Of a DNA stretch of 64,000 nucleotides, positions 23,094 to 33,714 are shown in pieces. Under the pieces are notes generated by a model. The model did not search any database, was not told the DNA's origin, and saw nothing but the letters and a program-made list of their open reading frames with translations. The stretch spans positions 131,687,822-131,751,821 of the forward strand of contig NC_085141.1 of assembly GCF_024139115.2 (NCBI RefSeq), in the 5' to 3' direction. The stretch is from Armigeres subalbatus. Its lineage: Eukaryota > Arthropoda > Insecta > Diptera > Culicidae. Both the position numbers and the translations under genes were made by a program. How positions within the stretch are numbered: position 1 is the stretch's first letter; each line of letters opens with the position of its first letter.

Positions 23094-23249
23094 GAACAAT
23101 TCTATACCAACATTTGAAAAGGGCATAACAGCCAAAAAATACTGTTTCTGATTCTTCGTCTACATAAATAGCTATATACGTGAACAAAGAATCAGAAGGA
23201 AAGAATTTTGGCTGCTACGCCCTTTTCAAATGTTGGTCTAGAATTCAAA
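23094..23249. mobile_element. Short foldback MITE
   Basis: CCAACATTTGAAAAGGGC on the left (about 23107-23124) and its complement GCCCTTTTCAAATGTTGG on the right (about 23219-23236) are perfect inverses. Pairing continues inward through GATTCTTCGT/ACAAAGAATC and outward through AATTCTA/TAGAATT. The whole is about 155 bp and non-coding. Confidence 0.7.
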
Positions 23250-23500
23250 TCACAGTGTTGCTATGTTTCACTGGGTACCGACATCTTAGTACATGGAACC
23301 GGAAAGCAAGATCTGCTGAGTGTAAAAATAAAATACAGGTTTTTGTAACTTCGGACCGTTTTCATGTAAGTAATGATTGATATGATGAAGATTCGCGTCA
23401 CCAAATCCATTCTGGAGAGCGTTATTGCGTGGAGAATAAAAGGGTGAACGTACAGACTCGAACAATGTAGAAGCAAGAAAGTACAGAATGCAGATAAAAT
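23250..23500. other. No recognised feature
   Basis: Spacer between two MITE-like elements; nothing recognised. Confidence 0.35.
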
Positions 23501-23503
23501 TGA

Positions 23504-23988
23504 ATACCGTGGAGAATCAAATTTCGGACGCACTCAAACTTCGGACGCTTCAATTCGTATGGGAAATTTTCTGAAATATTTCATCGAAATGTTTCGTCAA
23601 GCTGGGTAGGAAGGACTTATAGTTTTAGCTTGTTTTAGTATAGTTACATTCTAATAAGACATGTAAAAACAATGCAACGAAATGATTGAAAGACAGTCTG
23701 TGCTGTGCAGTGAGAATTATTTTCAATTATTCTTCCCGGTACTGTGTAATCTGGTGTCCGAAATTTGAATCTTTGTGTCCGAAATATGAATCCAACCCCG
23801 CCGGTGTCCGAGGTTTGAGTCAAACAGAAGAATATCTTGCACATATTAAACACGTAGTCCAAAGATGAGTACTTTACTTGATGATTGCAATGGTGATTTA
23901 AACAATATGATTAAAAATGCGAGTAAACTGGATGATTTTATATCAGAAAGTGCTTAAGCGTCCGAAGTTTGAGTTTGCACGGTATACC
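23504..23988. mobile_element. DNA element with TIRs ATACCGTG...CTTCGGACGC
   Basis: The left end reads ATACCGTGGAGAATCAAA followed by TCAAACTTCGGACGC. The reverse complement of the right end reads ATACCGTGCAAACTCAAAC then TTCGGACGC. The motif GTCCGAA(A/G)TTTGA also recurs internally at about 23757, 23780 and 23806. Flanking TA on both sides suggests a TA target. A partial inverted copy of its right third lies at 25095-25247. No transposase is visible. Confidence 0.65.
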
Positions 23989-23989
23989 A

Positions 23990-24624
23990 ATAATGATAAA
24001 CTCATAACAATCTCTAATAACGGAGAATATAATTTATAACCGACAAACTAAAGCCATCATAGAAAAAAAAACCCGACTTCTTTCGGGAGGGATATAAATA
24101 CATAAATGTAGATAAAAATTGCCAAGATACAGAAGGCTATCCAAAATTTTTTTCACCTATACATGCTCGGCGCATCTCTAATGCTAAACCGCACAAGCTT
24201 AGAACTCTGCACGCACAGCAGAGTTCACTGCCAGTTGTTTTCTGGTTACATCTCGGTTTGCTGCAAAAGTCTTGCTAATTTTTTCGGTGATTTTGACAGT
24301 TGAACAATGGAAAAATTTACAAAAAATCTGTAAAATAATTACCGAACAGATCTGCTGTTGAGATTTCGGTAAAATTTACCGAATATTGTGAAATGAGTTA
24401 AGTGTGTGCATTTTGTTTCGACAAAAACTAATCAGTCTTCTTTCGTTCAAGAGAGTCGCCTTGGAGACGCCGAACAACATCCGCTGAAGATGACTGAACC
24501 CCTTTCCGTTATTTGTTGTTCTTTGACACTTTCCAGCAGTTTTATGATATTGGATTTACAGGATCTTGGAAGACCGTGTATTGTTAAGCTATGAACAGGG
24601 TTCATCCAAAGGGGTTTTCCAAAG
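23990..24624. other. No recognised feature
   Basis: AT-rich DNA. A few motifs (GGTAAAATTTACCGAA near 24370) are locally palindromic. No domain or terminal repeat was recognised. Confidence 0.4.
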
Positions 24625-24634
24625 AACCTGGTTC

Positions 24635-24920
24635 TTTCTTCTTATTGGCATTACATCCCCACACTGGAACAGAGCCGCCTCGCAGCTTAGTGTTCATTAA
24701 GCACTTCCACAGTTATAAACTGCGAGGTTTCTAAGCCAGGTTATCATTTGTGCATTCGTATATCATGAGGCTAACATGATGATACTTTTATTCCCAGGGA
24801 AGTCGAGACGATTTCCAATCCGAAAATTGCCTAGACCGGAACCGGGAATTGAACCCAGCCACCCTCAGCATGGTCTTGCTTTGTATCCGCGCGTCTTACC
24901 GCACGGCTAAGGAGGGCCCC
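24635..24920 (-). mobile_element. Feilai-type tRNA-derived SINE with 10-bp TSD
   Basis: On the minus strand the copy starts GGGGCCCTCCTTAGCCGTGCGG (given here only as landmark at 24920-24899), contains the A-box-like TTAGCCGTGCGGTAAGACGC and the B box GGGTTCAATTCCCGG, and ends in TTCTT/(AAG)-type sequence at 24635. Perfect 10-bp duplications AACCTGGTTC flank it at 24625-24634 and 24921-24930. Two other complete copies in the window (41996-42293 and 59527-59827) confirm the boundaries. Transposition would need a partner retrotransposon's RT. Confidence 0.92.
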
Positions 24921-24995
24921 AACCTGGTTCAGAACCTGAACCTGGTTCATAACCTGAACCTGATTCAGAACAGAACCTGGTTCTTTCCATAAAAT
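24921..24995. repeat. Palindromic minisatellite GAACCTGGTTC/GAACCTG
   Basis: The motif AACCTGGTTCAGAACCTG repeats about four times and is nearly its own complement. The SINE at 24635-24920 inserted at the edge of this repeat, which is why its target duplication has the same sequence. Confidence 0.7.
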
Positions 24996-25094
24996 GTGTA
25001 TTTTATGTTTGGTAATGCATTTTATCTTTCGTACAATGAATCATTTCAGTTTTAGAATTGTTGATTTTCCGCCAAATCATTGAGAACGATTTAA

Positions 25095-25247
25095 ATACCG
25101 TACAAAATCAAACTTCAGACGCTTAAAAACTTTCTGATATGCAATCATCCTGTTTACTCACATTTTAAATCACATTGTTTAAATTACCATTGCAATCACT
25201 AAGTACAGTATTCATCTTTGAACTACGTATTTAATATGTGCAAGATA
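25095..25247. mobile_element. Inverted partial copy of the element at 23504-23988
   Basis: This segment begins ATACCGTACAAAATCAAAC and is the reverse complement of about 23832-23988 with scattered changes, including TATGCAATCATCC and AATCACATTGTTTAAATTAC. It ends exactly where a truncated SINE begins (about 25248), so one of the two interrupted or truncated the other. Confidence 0.7.
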
Positions 25248-25614
25248 GTGTTCGTTCAGCACTTCCACATTTATTATCCACGAGGTTTCTAAGCCAAGTT
25301 ACCATTTTTGCATTCGTGATACTTCTATGCCCAGGGAAGTCGCGACAATTTCCAAACCGAAAATTGTGCCTGAACCGGCATCGGGAATCGAACCCAACCA
25401 CCCTCAGCATGGCTTTATAGCGCGCATCTTACCGCTAGGATGGGGTCGTTCAAAAATGATGTCACAGGTTTTAGAGGGGGAGGGGGTCTAAGATTTTGTG
25501 ACAGTACATGTACTAGGTATACAAAAAAGCGTGACAGGGGGGGGGGTGGTCTAAAAATCCCAAAAAAGTAGTGGACGTCATATTTGAATCGCCCCTAAGG
25601 AAGGCCCCGAATAT
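25248..25614 (-). mobile_element. Truncated Feilai-type SINE split by a MITE
   Basis: GCACTTCCACA...TTTCTAAGCCAAGTTACCA through CATCGGGAATCGAACCCAAC matches the complete SINEs but lacks the tail end. The head is interrupted at ACCGCTAGGA by a 154-bp insertion (25442-25595) and resumes as TAAGGAAGGCCCC. Confidence 0.8.
25442..25595. mobile_element. MITE with GGGGTCGTTCAAAAATGATG ends, nested in SINE
   Basis: The left end GGGGTCGTTCAAAAATGATG and the reverse complement of the right end, GGGGCGATTCAAATATGACG, match at 15-16 of 20 positions. The interior is G-rich with GGGGGAGGGGG and GGGGGGGGGG runs. An imperfect 6-7 bp duplication (CTAGGA/CTAAGGA) flanks it. Removing it rejoins the SINE head. 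Confidence 0.75.
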
Positions 25615-26779
25615 AAATATAGACACTGAATCATGAATATAAATATAAACAAAACATCGCAAATTTCGTATTAGCTTCCTAAAACTAGCAAAAATATTTA
25701 TTGCAGGCGCCTTGAATATTCCAAATTTTTTAGGATAGGATGTGACAATTGAATTGCGATTGCCTTGTTGTTTCCTCAGTCGGTTGCTTCGACGAGGTCG
25801 TGGCCAGTGCTTCCGATTTTTTTGCAGATTCCGTCCTTAGGTCCTTTCGAAAAGTTAAGCGAAATTCTGTTTTTTCGCACTTGTATACAAGATTGATAAT
25901 TTTGTTATCATGGCTTGTTATGAATCGGAACAGTTATTCGTTATCTATTGAGAGCGATTTTTGCAAACCCTGCCCCTAGGTTTTACGGACGACATCAACC
26001 TCATAGGAATCGATTGCAGGGCAGTATTGGAGGCTTTTGTCCCATTGAAGAGGGAGACAGCGATGATAGGCTAAATCATTAACATTAACAGGTAGAGATA
26101 GTAGACCTAGCGGTGTCGGTGCTGAGGTAGTCAATAAACATATTCCATTCGTCATTCCACAATCTGAACATTGCATATGTATGGGGACGCATGGTTGCTC
26201 ACCAAGGCGTTTCAATGGCGAACTAATGACTTGTACTTTTATGCCTTTCGCGTACAACAAAGTTTTTAATGATGGCTTCTGAACTGATAGTTCTCTTATA
26301 TTCTGATATTTTAAGTAAAATTGAAAGATTTCCGATTTAAAGTGTTAAATAAGGACTCGTTGTAGACCTTCGTAAATAAAATCATGAAAAACATTTTTTT
26401 GCGATTTATCCATATTAAGGGCAGCACTCCTTCCGCAGCACTATAGTGAATTTTTGAAAAAAAAATATTTTTCTCAACACCCTATCTTGAAAATGGTTAC
26501 TATTTGTATAGCGAAATGATAAGCAGGGGGCAGTTGTGCAACGGAACGATTCTACCAAATATTGCGAAACTCGGAAAGATCGTACATCGTTTTCATATGG
26601 AATTGCTGCATGTACATGAAAATCTTGTTTATACTTCTACAAAATTGAACAATTGACAGTTTGCAATATAGTTGATTTTCTTTTGTTGATTTCTTTGATA
26701 ATTGTAATATTAATTCAAATATTTGCTGCTTGTAAACGCTCCACACATTTGAAAATTCTGAAATTTACACGCTATGTAA
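25615..26779. other. No recognised feature
   Basis: AT-rich DNA with unremarkable frames on both strands (largest 94 codons, minus, 25976-26260). I recognise no family. Confidence 0.4.
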
Positions 26780-26791
26780 ATATTTGGACAT

Positions 26792-27181
26792 CTTCTTCTT
26801 CTATGGCTCTACATTCCAACTGGAACTTGCTTTTCAACTTACCCTAGCAGCACAAGTTAGGCAAATCTGGTTGCAGCAACTTGATTGTGACTAAATCTGG
26901 TCAAATATGAGTTGCAGTAACCTATATAAAATATGTGTGCCGCTTTGGTAGTATTCTATTAGCTTTTCCTCAGTTGTTAATTGAAAACTTTCTATGCCCG
27001 CCATTATTGCATGAGTATGTATCTTGTGTGGCAACTATAATGGATACACCATGCCCAGAGAGTCGAGAATGCTTCCCACCCGAAAACATCCTAGACCAGA
27101 CCGAGAATAGAACTCGCCATTTCCGGATTGACAATCCTATACGTCTTTCCACGCAACGCTTATAAGTTTTAGAGACCAAAT
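26792..27181 (-). mobile_element. tRNA-derived SINE with 12-bp TSD, split by a MITE
   Basis: Perfect 12-bp duplications ATATTTGGACAT flank the copy at 26780-26791 and 27182-27193. The minus-strand head lies at the right, with a diverged B-box region (complement of GAGAATAGAACTCGCC at about 27103), and the tail is the (GAA)n tract complementary to CTTCTTCTTC at 26792. The body (GGCTCTACATTCCAACTGGA) is also at 9762-9862. A 107-bp MITE interrupts it at 26842-26948, so the SINE is the older insertion. Confidence 0.9.
26842..26948. mobile_element. 107-bp TA-targeting MITE nested in SINE
   Basis: The insert begins CCCTAGCAGCAC and ends GTGCCGCTTTGG, a diverged inverted pair. TA occurs on each side (26840-26841 and 26949-26950). 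Removing the insert and one TA gives TTCAACTTAGTATTC, which is exactly the uninterrupted sequence at about 9803-9817. Confidence 0.85.
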
Positions 27182-27194
27182 ATATTTGGACATA

Positions 27195-30100
27195 CGATTT
27201 TCTATTTAGTCAATTTCAATTTTACACACACCTTTTTTTTAATTAAATTATATTAAAATAACGAAAAATCGATGAATTTTAGTTCATTACTGCATTCTGG
27301 TGAACTGTGAAAAATACATTCTAAAATGTGGAAGCTTCCAAACGATCATGTTGCGTACTGTTTTAGCAAGTGTTGAAAGTGCAAGAAATAATGAGGGACG
27401 GTGGAATCGTGACAAATTTTAGGACGCGCAATTTTACTGAACAGTGGAGTTTCCACCAGCAGGACAAGTCGCCATTCATGGATGCCTTCTCTCCCTCTTA
27501 AAAGCCCTTGTACGTATTGTACATTAATAAATATTTTCTAATAACAGTGCAAAGCTTCAACTGGTACCATTTATCCAAACTACAGAAAAATCCTTAAAAT
27601 ATGACATGATTTCGACCTCAACACCTCGATAAAAATACAACATTGTCCTATTGCGCTTAACATGGGTAAAGATATAAATTGGATGGATCGAAGCTTTGAC
27701 TACACGACTAACTTAGAACATTATTGCGAATTTGATGAAAAGTTGGTAGACACAAAGAGAAGTTGCTAGAATGTAATTACGTTGAATTAAGTCAAAAAAC
27801 CAAAATAAACCCAAGTAACAATTTCCATGCTTCTTGGATTTATCTAATTCTTATTGCAGACTTATGACAGCAATCACCAAACTATTTGCTCAGTTTTGTT
27901 GGCGCTCTTATTGCTATCAATCAACCTCTCATAAATCTGCCGAAAAAAGCTTCAAACGTCAAATGCCTATTGACCTTATGAACAGATCTATGGTTGTGAT
28001 AAAGAGCGTAATAAATCTAATTTTCAACGCTCGGATAAAGCTCCAATTTTTGGTCATAATGTGGTCAAATGAATTACACCCATAAGAATGTTTGCATTGC
28101 GAAGAGTTTATGACGGTGTTTAATAAAAGCGAAAATTTTCTTATCAAATTCCACGATGGCCATATTGAAAATGAAGTAGAATTTCGCAGTCAGTGAAATA
28201 TATCACTGAAATTCATGATTTAACGACATTTTCACCGCGTATCATACGTTTTCTGATAAATAATTTTATTTATTAATAATTTGGACAAAAGTACTAATCG
28301 ATTTAGTGGACATCCTAGATGTTGTGGTAATCAATATTTTCGATTTATTTCCCTGAACTACGTTATACTGCCGGCGCGTGGTGTTCAACCTTATTTTTTC
28401 ACCAGCTTTGACTATAAAATTAAAAGCGCACTTACTTTCAATGGTAATAAATCGAAAAAAAACAACCTGAAAAAAATATTATTCTGTTGTCATCATCATA
28501 ACTTCCATCAACAATCCATCTTGTTATTATTTTTCTGCAAAGTTTTGTTTCTCTTTTTTCAAATCAACATTTTGACAGCTGCCGCAGCCAAATTCCCTTT
28601 TTTGCGGGTGGTTTAAAAAGGGTTTCTAAATGCTCTTATAATAGGTTTATAGTGGTTATCTGGAGAGGGCCACTTGGTAATATCTTACTCTTATAGAGGT
28701 CATCAGAAGGTTGCCGTGTATTATTCGGTGTTATTGTTAGATCTTATAAATTGATCTTGAAAACCATTCCTAGAGCGGAATAAAACTTGAAATGTTACTT
28801 GGGAATGCTTTATATGATCCACATGTACGTGTGGCAACTGCATTCCCTAAAACTACGGCTAAGGATGACGTTCACATCGAACGAGTCTCTATCATTGATG
28901 CGATGCCAATAAGCTGCAGGACCATCAAGAAACGTCTTGCAGAGTATGGTAAAAGTTTCAACATTAACTCGGAAGCATCTCCTTGCTTGTTTCAAATTCC
29001 AAGGAAGAAAATTATAACTGGAATGGCCTCAGAAATGGTTGTACTTGGAAAAATTTAAGCATTCTGAAATTATTTATTGAAAATTTGAAATTATTTAAAA
29101 AAAAAAGTTTTTGTTTGTAGTGGTTGTTGCTAGTCGTTATTGACCGAGAAAAAATAAATATGCACAATTCACTAATTGAATAGCCTTCTTGGGATTAGAA
29201 AACAATTCTACAATTGTATATGCTTTGGAGTTTCATTATTTCAAGAACAATAATATACCGGCCAATGGATTAGGAGAGGAAAATTAGTTCAACAATCATT
29301 TCCACAAGATACCGAGGAACCCATCTCCGGGTGCACCACGAGTAGGTTAGATGAATGAGAAGGTAATCTATGCGAAGTTGCCTTGAAAAGCAACTAAATA
29401 ATTATTTTGTACGAAGTTTACCCACCAGCACAAATCAGAACAAATCACTTCGATGTTCGCGCGATCGTTCTGCGTCCGTTGGAAAACATGAGGAAATACA
29501 CACTCTTTACTTTCCCACCCCACAAAACAGAACTAACCAACCCGGTCCATGCCCTATACGAAACACGTTTAATCGCAAACTCGCTCATATCAGTAATTTT
29601 TCTAAACAAATTTCTAGGTCTTTGAAAATTTAATATTTATTAGTTGCCAACTGTATTGTAAACAACCATGGACAACAAGAAATCATTCTTTTTTTGCTTT
29701 TCAGGTCAGATGATTAAAAAATGGATTTAGCCATGATTTCTTTATTGACGATATCTCATTTTTATGGAAAATTTAAAACATTTCGCTCCAAAAAAAAACG
29801 TAAATCAATTTTGGGACGATTTATTGATTACACACAGTTTCCATTATTCTATGCGACGAGCGTCAATTCAATGTTTTAAACAAAAGAGAACAAAAGAAAG
29901 CTTACGATGAATCAAATGGCTGATTCAACTTTCTAGGTGCTGGCTAAGTTGGGTGAGTTTCAAATAAAAAATTGATTTGAATCGTTCATCAGTTTTAAGG
30001 TGTTAAGTTTCCCCAACACTGGGTGAGGTTGATTACTCTTACTCCCCATGTAAGACGTTCTATTCTCTTTCTTTGCAAATCGGATAAATTGTTTGAGCGA

Positions 30101-30225
30101 GTCGACTCATTTTGAAATTCAAATTATAAATAACTAGTTGTACGTACCCAACCTTGCTCGGGTTGTATTATTTTGTATTCTAACCAGAGCTTAAAATATT
30201 CGATTATTTTTTATGAAGCCCATCG
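27195..30225. other. Long AT-rich stretch without recognised elements
   Basis: About 3 kb with no tandem arrays, no clear TIR pairs and no domains. The 88-codon plus-strand frame at 28792-29058 and two overlapping frames at 29370-29633 have protein-like composition but match nothing I know. The region may be unique host intron or intergenic DNA. Confidence 0.4.
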
Positions 30226-30620
30226 GCAATCAAATGTTTAAATAATCCATAGTTTTGGTGATATGATCCATAAATTTTCCAAATGATCCATAGATTTAAA
30301 TAATTGTGTGGATCAATTATTATAGTTTCTTTGGCCTTCTTTCCAAGCGTTATGGATCACATTATCAAAATTATGAATCATACAAACAAAATTATTGATT
30401 ATTGAACCAATATTATGGATCATATTACTGAAATTATGGATCCAGTGGCGTAGCCAGAAAATTGGTCTGGGGGGGGGAGGTTTCTGAACAATTTTTTTTT
30501 CGAGAAAAAAATTTCTCATAAAAATGTTGTCTCTGGGGGGGGGTTATGCCCAAAACCACCCCCGTGGCTACGCCACTGTATGGATCATCAACACGATGAA
30601 AATGGCGCAAATTTGAAGTA
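30225..30620. repeat. Degenerate TTATGGATCAT repeat, split by a MITE
   Basis: Motifs such as ATGATCCATAAATT, TTATGGATCACATTA, TTATGAATCATAC and TTATGGATCATATTA recur at about 20-30 bp spacing on both strands. The hAT-type MITE at 30443-30578 inserted into one of them. Confidence 0.65.
30443..30578. mobile_element. 136-bp hAT-type MITE with perfect 8-bp TSD
   Basis: The ends CAGTGGCGTAGCCAG and (reverse complement of the right end) CAGTGGCGTAGCCAC are inverted repeats, and perfect 8-bp duplications TATGGATC flank it at 30435-30442 and 30579-30586. An 8-bp duplication and CAGTGGCG ends fit the hAT superfamily. The interior has two poly(G) runs and no coding capacity. Confidence 0.9.
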
Positions 30621-32009
30621 TCGTTATATGGAACATTCAGATGTTATTTACGGATCGTTTTTCATTTTTTTAAGGATCGTTTTTGCACATTTAACGGCTG
30701 CCCTAATTTTCTGGCACAACTGAACAAAACTGCTTTCGATGCAGAATCCTGCTCCATTATTTGATTCTGAAAATTTGCTGCATCGGACATGGGCTCAAAA
30801 GTTATAGCCAAAGTTTTGTTTTTATAGAAAATTCTCTTAAAAAAAACTAATTTTATCGGCGCTTCTCTACAAACAAAACTCTACGGAGCCGAGAACAAAT
30901 AATAATTTAGATATGGGTCATTCCATACCAAGTGACCGAACCACTTGTTATCGACTTACACCGATTTTAATCAAATTTCGTGGATTTGTTTATCTATCGA
31001 TTATATGTAAAAATCCAAATTTATTTGATGATTGGACAACCCCTCGGCAAATGGGAGCACCCCCCGGTTTCGACGATTTGTAAAAACCATATTTTTGAAC
31101 AACTCATATCTCGGACAGTTTTTAAGCTACAAACAATTTCTTTTTATGCATTTTGAAGATAATTCTTCAAACTTTTTGATAAAAATTTCTATTTTGAGTA
31201 GAAGTGTTGCCAACTCTATTGTTTTTGCGTTTTAAGTATAAAATCGTATTTTTCTGCCAATGAGTATATTTTTATTTGGAAAATAACACCAGCATCGTGT
31301 TCTCCAGAAAATTTTGTATAAGAAACACTCGAAACCCCAAGGTACTATGAGCCGTTGTCGAGTTATGGAGTTCTGAATGTTATATGATTCATATGGAACT
31401 TATCAATCACATAAGATTTTGTTATGCATACCGAACCTTTACCATTTACCTACCCTGTTTTCTTAAAATAAATTGTAAAACATGTAACTTGAGTCTTTGA
31501 ATAGAAAATAATGTACTTGGCAACGTAGTCACTTTGGAAGGAATAGCTTTTCTGTATTGTTGTAGAGCGTACCATTAAACTATTACTCTCATAGATACTA
31601 TATTATTTCACCTGCTATGCAAAGATTTTTTTTAATTTTATAAAACATTTATTAATTTCGAAAGCTCTCGGCTCATATGCCGTTAAGCGTTACGGAGCCG
31701 AAATCTTTATACTATTTTATTCTTACAAAATAACGTTAGATTAAGTGAACCGAAAGACTCGTGTTCCAATCTGGATTAGGGAATACGATATCACAGTAGG
31801 GAAGGAAGGAAACGAATAATACTAAATTTATGACGATGATGAAAGCATTGATGAAGTTCTTGTTTCATTACTGTAACGGGACATAGAAATAAAACAAGAA
31901 TTTCATCACCGTTAAACAAACATTATCTTAAAAACAACAAAAGAAAGACATATGAGAGGCAATTACGACAAAAGAAACGATATGGTTATATAAAAAACCC
32001 TGATTAATT

Positions 32010-32216
32010 GACCTAGCGGTAATGGTGCCTTTCTCGTGCATTATGGAAATAGTTTTTTGACCATAACTTTCGAGCCCATAATCCCAACCAGTCAAATTTT
32101 AATAGGAAACAATGGGACAGGATTTCCCGTAAAATGCTCTGGTGCGAACAAATCGGTTAAGGGCAAGCCCCTAAATAGTGGATGAGACTTTTTTGCGCAC
32201 ACACATACATACATAT
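32010..32216. repeat. Dispersed repeat with CATACATA end, second copy
   Basis: CATAACTTTCGAGCCCATAA and ATAGGAAACAATGGGACAGG match the repeat at 8770-9060, and both copies run into a CA/CATA microsatellite (32199-32216). Here the microsatellite was used as the target of the MITE that follows. Confidence 0.65.
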
Positions 32217-32846
32217 TAGACCTCTTCATGTTTGCAAGGAGTATCAAGGGTTCAACCGGTCATCCCGGGATCACAATTCTTATGCTAGAATGGGTCTCCT
32301 GTCAAATTTTCAGCTAATTCGGATGAAAGTTCGAGGTGGCTCAAGTCGATCTAGTGTTTTTGGGCTATTTTCAATTTTGAAAAAAATCTAACAAGAGATA
32401 TAAACGTCGAAAACTATTGCAACAACCTCTATACGGAAGCTTTTGGTGTGCTCTGCAAGTCTTGTGAACATTGCGATTCGTTCCGTTCACGTTTTGTCCA
32501 TGTAAAAGTGATTTTCAACCTTTTAAGTGCATAATAAAACTGTTTCCCCCAAAAGTCGTTGTACTACAAAATTCTTGAATTTATGACAAATGATTGCTAA
32601 CTTATTATATTATTATTCCTCTTTTTTTCCTGAAAATTTGAGTAACATAATTATCAAAGTGCGATTTACCGTTAAATTCTTAAAAATCAGTAGCTGAACA
32701 TTTGTCACAAATTTGCACGTTAGGATTTCTTCAAACAAGTTGTTTGAGCTGAAAATTTGACAGGAGACTTATTTTAGCATAAGAATTGTGATTCTGGGCT
32801 GACCGGTTGAATTTTTGATACATTTTTGAAAACATGAAGAGGTCTA
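32217..32846. mobile_element. Deleted copy (630 bp) of the TAGACCTCTTCATG foldback MITE
   Basis: Starts TAGACCTCTTCATG and ends CATGAAGAGGTCTA. Near-identical 8-bp flanks ATACATAT (32209-32216) and ATACACAT (32847-32854) differ at one position. Compared with the 1.2-kb copies at 35369 and 49022 it keeps most of the left arm but only about 100 bp of the right arm, so the loop and most of one arm were lost. Confidence 0.88.
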
Positions 32847-33519
32847 ATACACATACACAACAGACAAAATACATTTTTCCATACTAATCTCCATATAAAT
32901 TTCAAACGCAATGCTGTAAGTGGGGAAGCAATCAATCGAGCTGTGTATGCGTGTTATGTATGTGTCAATGCCTATATGGGTGTTTGTTTGGAAATCAGTA
33001 AAAAAATCTTCAATGTTCACAGTGAAAAAAGGACTTTTCATTTTTAAAATCCTGTATCTCAAAATCGGAACATAGTACCTCGGGGTTTTAAGCGTTTCCA
33101 ATGTAAAAATGGTCAAAGAACACGTTGGTGAGGTTATTTCCTGAATAAAAATATACTCATTGGGTAAAAAATGCATTTTTTACACAAAAACTTAAAAATT
33201 GTTAATTTGGCAACACTGCACATCAACAAATTATTTTTATATGAATTCCTTGAAAAATTTTCTTTCGAATGGTTACCTTAGATTCATTATAGACCTCACA
33301 GTTCCAGAGATATGTACAAAACAATATGATGAGTTTCATACATTTGTCCGAAAAGGGGGATGGTCTTATTAATCGTGGGGAGGTCCAATCACCACGAAAT
33401 TTTGGTTTTTGGGGTATAACCCATACATAAACAATTGGTCAAAATTTCATTCAATTCTAAGAAAGTCGATTGCACGTTTGCATTTTTTCTCGGTCACTTC
33501 ATATGGAATGACCCATATC

Positions 33520-33705
33520 CATCAACATAAAAATATTATTAGATCTCCTAACACTTCTTTTTCGGGCGTGTTACTGAACCAGTACTTGAACTGGATCCGG
33601 AAACTACTAATTGTTCCCGCCGCTGATCTTCCGGGGGATGAGACATTGCTTCTTTTGACGTGATTGCTATCTCTTCCAGCACAACGTTACATCCTCTTTC
33701 TTTAT
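33520..33705. other. Short stretch between elements, nothing recognised
   Basis: Balanced composition; no repeat or domain seen. It marks the 5' truncation point of the Ty3/gypsy element. Confidence 0.35.
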
Positions 33706-33714
33706 ATTTTTATA

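Larger units (their letters stand above)
30917..33517. mobile_element. Diverged 2.6-kb foldback element carrying later insertions
   Basis: The left end ATGGGTCATTCCATACCAAG and the reverse complement of the right end, ATGGGTCATTCCATATGAAG, match at 18 of 20. Inward the arms stay related for hundreds of bases: AATGAGTATATTTTTATT at about 31258 reappears inverted at about 33143, and CCCCAAGGTACTATG at about 31336 inverts to CATAGTACCTCGGGG at about 33071. The centre (31400-32990) contains other repeats including a hAT-type MITE at 32217-32846. Confidence 0.8.

Noticed and set aside
28792..29058. 88-codon host gene
   Set aside because: Composition is protein-like but there is no recognised domain, splice signal or promoter; not enough to call a gene.
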